From Adiantum capillus-veneris (lineage: Eukaryota; Streptophyta; Polypodiopsida; Polypodiales; Pteridaceae), in the NCBI GenBank assembly GCA_014529385.2, contig CM043942.1:60715684-60779683 (forward strand): a stretch of DNA of 64,000 nt, read 5' to 3'. The stretch's first letter is position 1; each line of letters starts with the position of its first letter. The translations under genes and the position numbers were made by a program. The notes under the pieces were generated by a model. It saw only the letters and a program-made list of their open reading frames with translations. It ran no database searches and was not told the DNA's origin. Of the stretch, positions 43,652 through 54,730 are shown piece after piece.

Positions 43652-44450
43652 CTATTCACTCCTACTTACCTTTGTCTCCTCCGGCGGAGCCAACGCATTT
43701 GTATTCACGTCCACCTTTAATGCGGCATGGTCACACGCACTACTATCTCCCCACCGATGCCTATGCTTATTCTCCTTATTCTTTTGGCTCTCATGCCCAA
43801 TGCTATCAACTCTTTTCCTTCTCATGTCCAGCACTTTCCTGTGTGAATTTGAGTGCACACTCTCTACAAATGTAGGACTTGCAGCGGGCCTATATTCGTT
43901 GCATACCCTTCCCGACTTGTACCGCACTCCACACTAATTGCATAGACTCTTCGGCCCCATCAGTCCCGCCCTTTATTGCGGCGTCTTCTGTGTAGCACAA
44001 TGAAGACACTTCCTTACTGGGGTAGCATCCTCCACCTTGGTTTTCTTAGGCTTGGGGTTGAGGAGTTTGGTAGAAGGGCGTGTTGCCTTCATCTTCATCG
44101 TCATTGCCATCATCATAGTCGTAGTATGTGTTGTAGACATTGGACTCAGATGATGCAGCTTGAATGGCATATGTGGTGGAGGCAGTTTCCAGAAGGCTTT
44201 CCGAGACTTCAAGGGAGAGAATTCGTGTATTCCAGAGGCAAACAACAGTGAAACATCGTTTGCTACGCGCACGCCCAGGAGCAGGGGACATGTCAAGGCG
44301 GAAGCTGAAGGACACACAATGGTTTCCTCTTGAAAAGTTGTAGCATAGAAACAGGGCTTGTGGTTCGAAAAGACTCTTCGCTGCTCCCATGGCAGTTTTC
44401 GCCCTTGTCATCATCACCCAAGCTGCCATCAGTGCCCCAGTCAAGGCAGG
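43652..44450 (-). pseudogene. GATA-type zinc-finger transcription factor pseudogene
   Basis: The finger reads RKCLHCATQKTPQ[30 protein letters not shown] followed by [20 protein letters not shown] (about 43800-44020). This is the plant GATA C-X2-C-X18-C-X2-C finger and its conserved basic/SHRK extension. TAA replaces the invariant Trp after TPQ and TAG a residue in CN-A-CG. The upstream frame (44046-44444) carries PAPGRARSKRC, typical of the region before the finger, then an acidic YYDYDDGNDDEDEG segment; a one-base shift joins the two. GATA proteins bind WGATAR sites. Two stops and a shift make it a pseudogene. Confidence 0.88.
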
Positions 44451-45154
44451 CAGACATCACACTTCACAAAAACCAATAGGAGACAGCCAAGTTGATTATT
44501 GCCCAGATAATGCAATCTGAATTACTAAGGACAATCAAACTATGAGCTTAAAAAGCATTGCCAAAATTTCCATTAAGTTTTTATTAAGAAAACACTCTTT
44601 TCAGCTTTTGTAATTAGTGCAAATTAAATGGTAATTGTCAAAAAAATTATGTTAGAGAAGGGAGTTGGCTCAATCTTAAGCTCATAGGAGGAGGCATTCC
44701 TAAGGCGGTGGACAATGGGGCCACCTATGTCCTCATTGAAAAATCCAAGAGGTCGACGATCACTAGGAAGGCGGAGTACTCGAGATTTGCTGTTGTTTGC
44801 ACCGCATTGGACTTGCCCGTGGGCTTAGCAAGTGGAGACGCATAACCACCATGAGCGGGTGGCAGAGGAGGGGCAATGTCCATTGCCAGGCCAAATTACG
44901 AAGAGGAAGGATGCAGAGAGGGGCTATGGAAGAGAGGGTGTGATTGATAGCCTTGTGTGTGATTGATAGCTTCTTATTTACATAGAAATTTAAAGATAGT
45001 GTTTGTATCTTAGATAGTCCACGTTCAATAGTTAGCACTGTGATATATATTTTGAAGAAATTATGACTACATTGTTTTTTATTAAATATACTTTTTCTTT
45101 CTATTATATCTACTTGAAGGCACATGCCTTGTGATTTTATCACTTGTTTGTTTT
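44451..45154. other. interval without a supported gene
   Basis: A plus-strand frame near 44655-44830 stays open for about 55 codons (GGGIPKAVDNGATYVLIEKS) but matches nothing I recognise. The rest is AT-rich. Confidence 0.4.
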
Positions 45155-46921
45155 GGCTTCGCTAAGGACCCAATTATAAAAAACTGGAAATTGTATCAAC
45201 GTAGATCCTCGAGATAGATTGCGATGACCATGAAACTTTTGAGGGATGGGGATTTAAGTGCTTTCCCTACCCTTGCAATGTTTCATTGCCATTCGCTCCC
45301 CTCTCTTCGGTCTAGAGTGGCACAATCGACATTTTTTTCGTTTTGGCTTCGTTAAGGACCCAATGGTAAAAAACTGGCGATTGTGCCACCGTAAACAGTA
45401 AAGACGGATTGCAATGTCTATGAAAGTTTTCCAGGGTGGGGATTAAGGTGCTTTCCTTGCCCGTGAAAAGTTCTCTGGCCATCCGCCCCCGTCTCGTCGG
45501 TCTAGGGTTGTACAATCGCAATTTTTTTTGTTTTGTCTCTGCTAAGGGTCCAATGGTAAAAAACTGGTGATTGTGCAACCGTAGACGTCGAGACGGATTG
45601 CGATGCCCACAAGAGTTTGTAGGGCGTGGTATTTAGGTGCTTTTCTAGCCCCTGCAAAGTTTCATGGCCATCAGCTCCCATCTCGTCGGTTTAGGGTGGC
45701 ACAATCACCAATTTTTTGTTTTGCGCTTCGCTAAGGGCCCAATGGTAAAAAATTGGCTATTGTGTCACCGTAGACTATCGAGACGAATTGTGATCCCTAT
45801 GAAATTTTCAGGGACGGGCATTTAGGTTATTTTTCTGCCCCTGCGTTGTTTCATGGCCATCCGCTCCCGTATTGCCGGTTTAGGGTGGCACAATCGCCAA
45901 TTTTTCCATTTTGGCTTCCCTAAAGGCCCGCTGGTCAGAAACTGGTGATTGTGCCACCGTAGCCTGTCGAGACAGATTGGGTTGCCCATGAAACTTTCCA
46001 GGGGTGGGGATTTAGGTACTTTGCCAACCCTTGCAAAATTTCATGGCCATCCGCTCCCATCTCGTCGGTCTAGGGTGGCACAATCTCCAGTTTTTTTGTT
46101 TTGGCTTCGCTGAGGGCCCAATGGTGAAAAACTGGCGATTGTGCCACTGTAAACCGTCGAGACGAATTGCGATGCCCATGAAACTTTTTAGGGACAGAGA
46201 TTTAGGTGTTTTTCTTGCCCGTGCACAGTTTCATGGACATCCGCTCCCGTGTCGTCAGTATAGGGTGGCACAATCGCCATTTTTTTTTGTTTTGGCTCCA
46301 GTAAGGGCCCAATGGTAAAAACACGCGATTGTGCCACCGTAGCCCATGGTGATGGATTGCGATGCGGATCAAACTCGATGCGCATCAAACTTTGGAGGCA
46401 GGGATTTAGGTGCTTTCCCTATCCTTGCAAAATTTCATGGCCATCCGCTCCCGTCTTGTCGATCTAGGGTAGCACAATCGCCAATTTTTTTGTTTTGGCT
46501 TCGCTAAGGACCCAATGGTAAAAAACTGGTAATTGTGCCACCATAGACCGTCGATACAGATTGCGATGGTCATGAAACTTTTTAGGGGCGAGGATTTAGG
46601 TGCTTTGCCTACCCTAGCAATGTTTCATTGCCATCCAAACCCATCTCACCTGTCTAGGGTGGCTCAATCACCATTGTTTTTGTTTTGGCTTCACTAAGGA
46701 CCCAATGGTAAAAAACTAGCAATTATGCCACCATAGACCGTTGCGGCACATTGCGATGGCCATGAAAATTTGCAAGGACAGAAAACTAGGTGCTTTCGTT
46801 ACCGCTGCAAAGCTTCATGGCCATTCGCTCTCGTACTGTCGGTCCAGGGTAGGACAATCGCCATTTTTTTTGTTTTGGCTTCCCTAAGCACCCAATGGTA
46901 GAAAACTGGCAATTCTACCAC
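45155..46921. repeat. satellite array 3: ~190-bp double-hairpin unit
   Basis: About nine copies of the same unit as arrays 1 and 2, interrupted on the right at ACCAC (46917-46921) by the 2.7-kb insertion. Individual copies vary by point changes and short deletions. Confidence 0.95.
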
Positions 46922-48627
46922 TGATAGCCGTTTTTCGGCTCTCTGTAATTGCCATAGTGAGTTATCTCACCCTATCAAATCACTCAAACACTGTGGTTAC
47001 CCTCACCCTTTCACTGTATATAGGTGTGTGTGAGTTAGGGGACTTTTCCCATATCTCCTTACTGAAATAAAAAACCCTCAATTAGCTAGTCATTGGGCTA
47101 GTTGAGCCAAAAAAATAAAAAATATAAGTATATTATGGCCCATGCGTATGTAAATATTTCTTTGTATATAGGGCCTAAATTTTAAAAAAAATCATAATTA
47201 TTTTGGTATTTATTTAAATATTTGTACCTAGGTGTGTGTTATTTATGCTCTGTATATTGCCTCACCGTTACCACAATTTTTCTTACCATTTTTCATACTC
47301 TTTATTCCATATAGAAATATTTTCATGTAACCTTCTCTTATATTTGGTGTAACTCCACCCCAACAAAAATCCAAAAAAACTAGTTTTATTTATGTGTATA
47401 GTTTTTCACTATTGTGATTTTTCCCTTCCTACATCTATTTTGTTTTTTTCTAAAAAATTAGAACACCAAAAATATTTATCTTTTTATGGTAGCTTCATAA
47501 TGAGAGAGATTTCTTTTGACCCCTTTATATTTTTTCCACTTATATTATTTATATTTGACATGTACATATTTTTTAGACCCCTCAATATTTGATTTTCTTA
47601 GTTGTACTATTCACTTATATCATAATCTCAACAATATCTTCAATTATAGACCTACCAAATAAGGTCAAGGATAGGTGGCATGCATACATGCACTATGGAG
47701 GGCTCACTCTTGGAGGTATTCAAAAGAATCATCCAAAGAAGGACCCCACAAGGACCTTGTGCAGTGGAAAAAAACGGTCGGTTTTGCTGAATTTTTAAAG
47801 TTCACTTGCTCTCCGAATTTGAAAAGGTGATACAAACAAAAGTTTTAGCTCGTGGGCTGAACTTTTGTCTCAAATTTTTTCATATTTTTTTGAGCTACGA
47901 GCTGTGAGCTATGATTTTATTAGTGGAGCCCAGTTTTCCCATGCTATGCAGCCACACTCTCTCTTCCACTTTATCGTTTTCCTCTTTCACACACACTTCT
48001 CCACTCATCATTTCCACCTCTCTCACCACTCCTCTCTGCACCCTACTCACCTTCTCCTCAACCTTGAAGAATAAGAGAAACCATGGTGAACTCATACCTC
48101 CCACACACAATTCCATTCCAAAATTGACCACTTAGTCTCATTTTTCCTCCTCCAAATTACCCATATCTATCAAAAAAACCACAAAATTCAGCCTCTTCTC
48201 TTAAAAGACAGCATCATGGTGGTTGATTACTCAGCTTCAAATACCTTGTCTCTCAAGGAAGGTCAAGAGTGGAGAAAAAATGTACCGTCAAAGCTAGTGG
48301 ACCGTCAACAAGCGTCAAAATTGGCCCTACTTAAGACACTTGGAGCATCAACCTTGTAAGAAATCCACCTTTTCTTACCTCTTAAGAGTTTTTCTTCCTT
48401 ATTTGTATCTTACATGGATACTCCCATTGTAAATATCCAATTCCATTTGTAAACTAATACTAACTCTACTAACACTAACCCACTATGAAAAGTCCTATCA
48501 CCTCCATTTCTCTCCTCTCTCTTTCATCACCAACTTCTTGATAATTCCAAGCAAAAGAAATTAGATAAATTGCTGAAATTCTAACCCAACCATGGTTAGA
48601 GGAGTAACCCTAGCCTTCAAAATTGCT

Positions 48628-48640
48628 ATAAAAGGAGGGT
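48628..48640 (+). promoter_or_regulatory. TATA-box-like element
   Basis: CTATAAAAGGAGG is a strong TATA match in an otherwise non-coding stretch of the insertion. Leader-like sequence without coding capacity follows, as in an LTR promoter. No start codon with a long frame lies downstream. Confidence 0.4.
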
Positions 48641-49292
48641 GTAGCTAGCACAAAAAGGGGGGGAGCCATAAGCAAGAGCAGTATGCTATAGCTTGAGAAG
48701 CCAAGCTCAACCTCTCTAGAAGGAGCTCTTGAGTGGAAGCTCATTGTCTTATGCATGTGCATGTGTTGTAATAGGGGATTAGCAAGGGAACTCTATGCCA
48801 TTGTAAGAGAGAGAGTGATCATTCAATTGAGAGTAGGAAATCTATCATTTCTCCTACTAGTGTAAGCCCAACATTTGCTGAATCAAGGAGGGTGGATTTG
48901 GACTAAGCTTGGATACTTTGTCTCCCTTCCAACGTGAAGTAATGGACAACAATGATGCGTAAGTGTCTTGGTGTTTTTTGTTAAGTTCTTGATAGCTTGT
49001 CTCTGGTGTTGTCATCAATCTAGCCATAAATCCCACATACTGTAAGAGGGCGACAGGGTGGAGAGGACTCCCTTGGCTTTAAGACAGTGATTGGGGTGGC
49101 TTTTCTTGTGATGTGTTGTGGTGAAATTTACGCAAGCTATGTTGAACAAATACTAATCTCACTTTGATTTGTCATGACAGATTTGTAAGAAGGTATTAAT
49201 GCAACAAGCATCCCCTCCCCCTTTCTCTCTCTTTCTTAAATATATAGTTGTGTTTGCTTGATCATTGCCGATACGTTTCAAAGCAGCCCGAG

Positions 49293-49351
<59 letters not shown>
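49293..49351 (+). repeat. (CT)n microsatellite
   Basis: About 58 bp of CT repeats inside the 2.7-kb insertion. Confidence 0.95.
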
Positions 49352-49354
<3 letters not shown>

Positions 49355-49610
49355 TTTTAGTGTGTGAGTGTTCCATTGGTGTTAGGGTTAGTGTAAATTC
49401 CTTGCTTGTTTGTGGGTTGCTCTAACGATTCTCCTCTTTTGCGTCCTAGTTCGCTCTTAAACTAGGTGGTGCCCCTTGTGTAGTTGGGATTTGGCTGTGG
49501 GTTTGTTGTTTTGGTTTGTGTTGTGTTGTGCCCCAGCCCCATTGAGCAGCACGGGAGCCTTGAAGGGTGTCTAGAGGTTGCTCTTCTTATTGCCCGCCCC
49601 GGACCGCCTC

Positions 49611-49960
49611 ACCACCATAGTCCATCGAGACGAATTGTTATGTCTATGAAACTTTTTAGGGGCAAGGCTTTAGGTGCTTTCCTTGCCCTTGTAAAGTTTC
49701 ATGGCCATCCGCTCCCATCTTGTCAGTATAGGGTGTTTTCGTTTTGGCTTCGTTAAGGGCCCAATAGGCAAAAATTGGTGATTTTGCGATGCCCATGAAA
49801 CTTTTCAAGGACATGGATTTAGAGGTTCTCCTTGCCCATGGAAAGTTTCATGGCCATCCGCTCCCGGCTCGTCGATCTAGGGTGGCACAATTGCCAAATT
49901 TTTTTATTTGACTTTGGTAAGGACCCAATGGTCAAAAACTGGTAATTGTGGCACTCTCAA
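49611..49960. repeat. satellite array 4 (continuation of array 3)
   Basis: Nearly two units of the double-hairpin satellite, continuing array 3 after the insertion. It ends at about 49960 after TGGTAATTGTGGCAC. Confidence 0.9.
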
Positions 49961-50147
49961 TGAGTGAAAAGAGACACAAGGGGAGGCTGGACAAGCCCTT
50001 CTTTCCTGGGATTCCTGTCACTCTTCAAAACACGATTAGGAATCGACACGCCCAAGCAAACTTGGGTTCGTGCAACCACAACAAGCAAAAAAAATCTTGT
50101 GGTTCTTGTGGTTCTTGTGGTTCTTGAGTGATACAGAACACTTCCAA

Positions 50148-51300
50148 AGCTCTAATACCAATGTAAGGTGCAGCGGAATGATTGTTTGCGCTTTGCTCAA
50201 GATGAGTGCTCCGAATTGTGCTCAAGGTTCCTTTTAGTTCTTATGGAAGGGAGAGCCTTCCGTTCTTAATGAAAATTCCTATGATCACAAACAAAGTGAA
50301 TGAACACTATGCGTGCAAGTGTATGAGACTGAGAGATAGAGAGAGAAGAGGGATACGACACAAGAGACGTTGTAAAACCCTCCTCCGAAGGCCCCACTCT
50401 CGTCGGCAAGAGTGGTCTACTTATGATTGCACAAGATGGTACAATGACGATGCAATGGACTGATGCAACTTGGGACTATGCCGATGACGACGACAGGGAT
50501 GACGACGACGACGACTTTAGGGCTGAAATCTGCAGTCCTCTATCTGCTGTCTAAAAACACGCTATGGCTGAAAATCTGGGACTGTTTTCGGTGGCTGAAA
50601 ATGACTGTTTTGGCTGCGTTTTTGAGGGCTGAAAATGAGGTTCTTCTGCAACGTCTAAGGCTGAATCTGCTGCTATCCATGCATGCTGAAAATGCTAACT
50701 ATCTGCTGCATAATTGGCTGAAAATAGAAAATGCTGACGTCCTTCTGTAGCGTTAGCAAAAACGCTGGCTGGTTGGGACTGTTGGCGATGTTGGCAGGGC
50801 TGAAAACGCCAAGGCTAGGGGGGAGATGACAGCGATGCCAAAAACGCTAGGCGATGGGAGGTTCTGGGCTCGCCAAGGAACTTGGAGAGGTCTTGCTGAG
50901 ATAGAAGGGGTACCTGCTTCCTGAGAACCTGTTGTGCTCCTTGCTCATCTGCCAAAGAATGCTAGCTTTGGTTTGCTTATATATTTTCTTAGCAAAATTG
51001 ACCTACCTACTTTTGTTGGAAACTCACTTAAAAATAATAAGTGAAAAATGTCAAAATTAGAGAAAATAGGCTAAATGCACTTGAAAATTCCCTTGATGGA
51101 ATCTGATGGATTCTGATGGGAATACTGATGATCATGCTGTGTGCAACCAGAGGATATGCATCTTTACTACATGACTGGGCATGCACGGTCTACGAATAGA
51201 CTCACAAAAGTGCCAAATCACTTCTAAATCTAGACTGAGTAGACTGACTGAACCCTGATCATGTTGTAGCTTGTCCATGGACACATAGGGTTGGATGTGT
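50148..51300 (-). repeat. possible LTR of a minus-strand element with a tRNA-Met-type primer site
   Basis: GCTCTAATACCA at 50148-50159 is the reverse complement of TGGTATTAGAGC, one mismatch from the iMet primer site TGGTATCAGAGC seen intact at 62184. TGTAAGGTGCAGCGG begins at 50162, as an LTR border would. The following ~1.1 kb has no gene but carries about eight GGCTGAAAAT-like words (50520-50820). The other LTR border was not found. Confidence 0.45.
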
Positions 51301-51312
51301 CACGTGACAACT

Positions 51313-52039
51313 TTATAGAATTTTTTGGGCGGTGATGTGACCAGGATAATGGACACCAATGGGACCATTGTGGACATCCTCAAGAATATGCTCAATTTCA
51401 TGGGGGAAGACACACCGCCTCAGAACACCATCCGGCCCTAGCTTGTAGAGCTGGCCTCCAATCAGAGTAAATGGTCGAGGCTTGAATAGCAATCTTCTCT
51501 TTTGCAAGGGAGATGCATTCTCTGGCTACAGCCAGTGGAGAGAAAATGCAAGACATCATCGTATCATTCCAGAGTTGTATCCACCTTAAAGAGACTACTA
51601 TCTGGAAAGTCATCCGCAATCCCTATAGCTTTCTCACTTGTTTGAATGCGAGAGGGATGGTCAGCCATAACGTGATGCTTGCCGGGACGAAGACCACCTC
51701 GATATCGAGCTCCTGAAATAGAAGTAACCACCGCCACACTCGACTTGCAACTTGCGGCTTGTTAAGCACATAGCACAGAGCATGGTGATCAGTAATAATT
51801 GTGAAGTGGACCCCTAATAAATAGTGACGAAATTTTTGTAAAGCATACACAATAGCCAAACCTTCCCTTCCTGCCGTGCTATAGTTGTGCTCCACTTTAG
51901 TAAGCAACCGACTTGCATAGTGAATGGGCCTATCCAGGTTGAACTCCTTGCTAGGTTGAGTCAGCACAACATCCACAATCGTTTGGCTCAAATCCGTATG
52001 CACATGAAAAGTAAGAGACCAATCATGGGACACATACAA
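51313..52039 (-). pseudogene. gypsy element 4: RNase H and integrase zinc-binding region
   Basis: 51623-52039 reads LTFHVHTDLSQTIVDVVLTQ, PIHYASRLLTKVEHNYSTAG and EGLAIVYALQKFRHYLLGV, with TIITDHHALCYVLNKPQ: gypsy RNase H. The frame 51313-51507 (LIGGQLYKLGPDGVLRRCVF and GVHYPGHITAQKIL) is the integrase N-terminal region. The upstream side is replaced by a LINE fragment at about 52040. Confidence 0.9.
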
Positions 52040-52059
52040 GTTTTGTCAAGGAGTGTAGT

Positions 52060-53255
52060 ATCCTTGACAACATCTTTACTTTTTGGGAGTCATCTGCCCT
52101 CACACGCCTCCATGGTGAGGATCTGGTGATACTTCTCGATTTTGAGAAGGCCTACAATAAGAGTTGATTGGGACTTTTTGGAGGGCAATCTACGCAGGAT
52201 GGGCTTCTCAAATGCCTAGATCAGACGTGTGCCAGCTCTTTACAGACGGGCACACAGTCAGGTACTCTTGGCAGGTGGTAGAGGTGATCGTTTCATGCTC
52301 ACACGTTCGGTCAGACACGGCTGCCCTCTTGGCTCCTTCCTCTTTATCTTCTATACTGAGGCGATGAGCAGATTTTTGGTTTCACAGCAAGTTGGTCTTC
52401 GTGGCTTAGCGCTCCCTAATCAGGGCGACAAGCTACTGGATGCTGAGATTGCAGACGACTAAGCTTTGTACTTGGAGGGCCAGGAGCCCAACCTTCACAA
52501 GTGTGAGTACGCTCTTGAGACTTTTTGTTGTTCATCAGGCGCAGTAATCAACTGGAGAAAGATAGTGGCTTTCTCGGTTGGTAGTGCTCCTACACCTTAT
52601 TGGCTGCCAGGTGTGAGGGTTTCAGATAGATACCCCCAGGGATTGCAGTTCGATACTTGGGCTGTCAAGTTGGTTTGGACTTGTCTCTTGAGCAACAGAT
52701 TGCCCCCTCTTGTCCATCAAGAGGACTGGTTACACCGGAGCTCTTCACGAGTTTCTTTGGCAAAACAGAGTTGGTAGTAGCCAACCAGGTGTTGTTGGCT
52801 ACTCTGTGGTACATCACATTTGCAGTTCCTGCATCAACCAGGTAGAGAGGCTGATCAGGAATTTCCTTTGGTCACAACGAGACACTCAGATAGCCCGGGC
52901 AAAAGTGGCCTGGCAGGTCACCACTCTACCTTGTTCTCAGGGAGGTGTGTTCTTTTGCACAATTTTGCTAGTACTGAGAAGTTTGTTGTCAGAGGATTGC
53001 TTCCAAGGGAGGAGCCTTGGAAGGAGTTTTTTCTTCAGTGGATTAGTGCTAGAGTGCCTCAGGCTAGAAGCCCTTGGAGACCTTCAATCGGATGGATTTT
53101 CATAAGGATGCGCAAAGTTGGCCGGAGCAGGAGACTGGAGGACCATTTCTCTGTGAGTCTGCTCCGCTCCTAAGGGCGGCTACGGAGAGGCCTGGAGCAG
53201 CACCAGCCTACTTGCACGGAGGAGCGCCTGAGACAGTCCCTTGTTTGGAACCCCA
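52060..53255 (+). pseudogene. LINE reverse transcriptase fragment
   Basis: Blocks include LLDFEKAY-like sequence near 52130-52150, VCQLFTDGHTV, LAGGRGDRFMLTRSVRHGCP with SFLFIFYTEAMSRFLVSQQVG, then AEIADD-stop-ALYLEGQEP (catalytic [FY]ADD region, here IADD), CSSGAVINWRK and LWYITFAVPAS. It differs in sequence from the LINE at 35.5-39.6 kb and lies on the other strand. Frames shift several times. Confidence 0.88.
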
Positions 53256-53269
53256 TGGTTAGCAAGAAT

Positions 53270-54190
53270 GATGAATTTGAATGAATGGATGATGACGCAT
53301 GTTGAATGATTCTAGTGCATCAAGATTCCCATATGAATGAGGTGATTGGATATTGTGGTGAGCGCATCAAGAGTTCCTACAGGATGAGATGGCTACACAG
53401 GGATCTAGATGCATCAAGACTTATGGATAGAGGAGATGACTAGATGATTGAAACATTGTGTTCAGTATGACCTAAGTGTGTGAATGAAGAACTTTGAAAA
53501 TAGAAATTTCCAAAGATGATTTATGTATGAGATTATTAATGTTCTCTAGAAGAACTTGCTAGTTGTGTGCGGATAATAGGTGAAACCAATGGATGACGAA
53601 ATCGGAGCAATGAATGCTCCAGATGAACCTGACAACAAATAATAGGATTAAGAATGAGATGATGATGATTTTGGAGCAGTGACAACTTCCGAATGAACCC
53701 GATAATGAATCATGAATATTGAATCACGATTAATTCAATCCAATTGTCGTGAGCGCATCAAGAGTTCCTACGAGATGAGATGGCCACACAACTAGAACCG
53801 AATGATTGAACCACTCTGTTCAGTATGAATTTAGTGATGGATTGGGATCCCCAAAAATGATTACTCGCACGCGTGCTTGAGACGAATGATTACCCACACA
53901 CAATAGTGCTTGAGTGAAAAATCTCAGGATTAATTAATTCGACATCAGTGAGGTCCGGGATGGATCTAGATGCGATTACTAAATACGTTATTGGCAGTCA
54001 TGGTCTGAGATTTGGAATGAAATTTTCTATGATTGATTTAATCTGTCATGTGATGTGATGTGATGTGACTGTCCTCTTGTCGTCTAGTGCGTCGGTACTT
54101 AGAGTTAGTGTCCACTGAACTAATTTATGGCTTATGTCTGATTTTGTAGGCATAATCGAGGGCAATTACAATTCTTTCAAAAGGGGGGTG
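53270..54190 (+). other. 3' internal region of an LTR element, with imperfect repeats
   Basis: No gene. GAGCGCATCAAGAGTTCCTA occurs at about 53361 and 53751 with similar following sequence; a weaker match lies near 60818. The segment ends in a polypurine tract (AAAAGGGGGGTG, 54179-54190) immediately before an LTR start. Confidence 0.6.
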
Positions 54191-54730
54191 TGTCATAAAA
54201 TGTCACAAAATGATGATGTGGCAACACTACTTGCACACACACACACACACAATGACCCTGCGACAAAATGCCACGTGGCAACAGTATGGAATCCCGTAAA
54301 ACGCGATGACAAGCTGACGTAGAAGATTGTCCGAATTTTCTCTTTTCACACTGGCTGCCGACGTGACAAGACAATACCCAATTCCGTCAACTGTGCTGGT
54401 TCTTTTTTGGCAGTGTTTGAGGGCAAGTTGCGTTTTGGGACTCTTTGCTTTTGAGTTAGAGGCTTTTGAACAAATTGCTTTTGAGTTTAACTACTTTTGG
54501 GGATCTGCTTTTGGCATCCCTTGTAAGAGTAAAAAGGACCCAAGGGCCTCACTCTTCAGAGAATCTCGACGCAGAGTCTCAGAGCCAAAGACCCGCGGGA
54601 GTTGTACTTGGATCAATCATTAATATAAAAGAAATACCGAAAGGGGCGTCAATCTTTGGGGCCAATCTCCCTAGGCACGGAACCACGCCGGAACGTGTCG
54701 ACCAAATTGAATTGTGATTTTAAATTTGTA
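54191..54730 (+). repeat. LTR of a gypsy element (TGTCATAA family), copy 1
   Basis: Begins TGTCATAAAATG directly after a polypurine tract. Its end part (AAAAGAAATACC, TTGGGGCCAATCTCC, CGGAAC) is shared with 61328-61385 in direct orientation and with 59650-59830 in inverted orientation. The exact 3' border is uncertain. Confidence 0.65.

Larger units (their letters stand above)
46922..49610. mobile_element. 2.7-kb insertion in satellite array, unclassified
   Basis: The satellite unit stops after ACCAC at 46917-46921 and resumes with ACCAC at 49611-49615 at the next position of the consensus (CCACC-TAGACCGTCGAG), consistent with a 5-bp target duplication. The insert starts TGATAGCC and ends GGACCGCCTC. 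It is AT-rich on the left and lacks long coding frames. It includes CTATAAAAGGAGG, a good TATA element, at about 48628, and a (CT)n tract. No repeated ends were found, so it may be a solo or rearranged LTR element. Confidence 0.5.

Noticed and set aside
43910-44020. Stop codons in the GATA finger being repaired by RNA editing
   Set aside because: U-to-C editing of stops is known in organelles of some plants, not for nuclear genes. A TAA in place of the invariant Trp cannot be restored by one such edit.
44655-44830. Short open frame GGGIPKAVDNGATYVLIEKS as a host gene
   Set aside because: Only about 55 codons, no homology recognised, no supporting splice or start signals.
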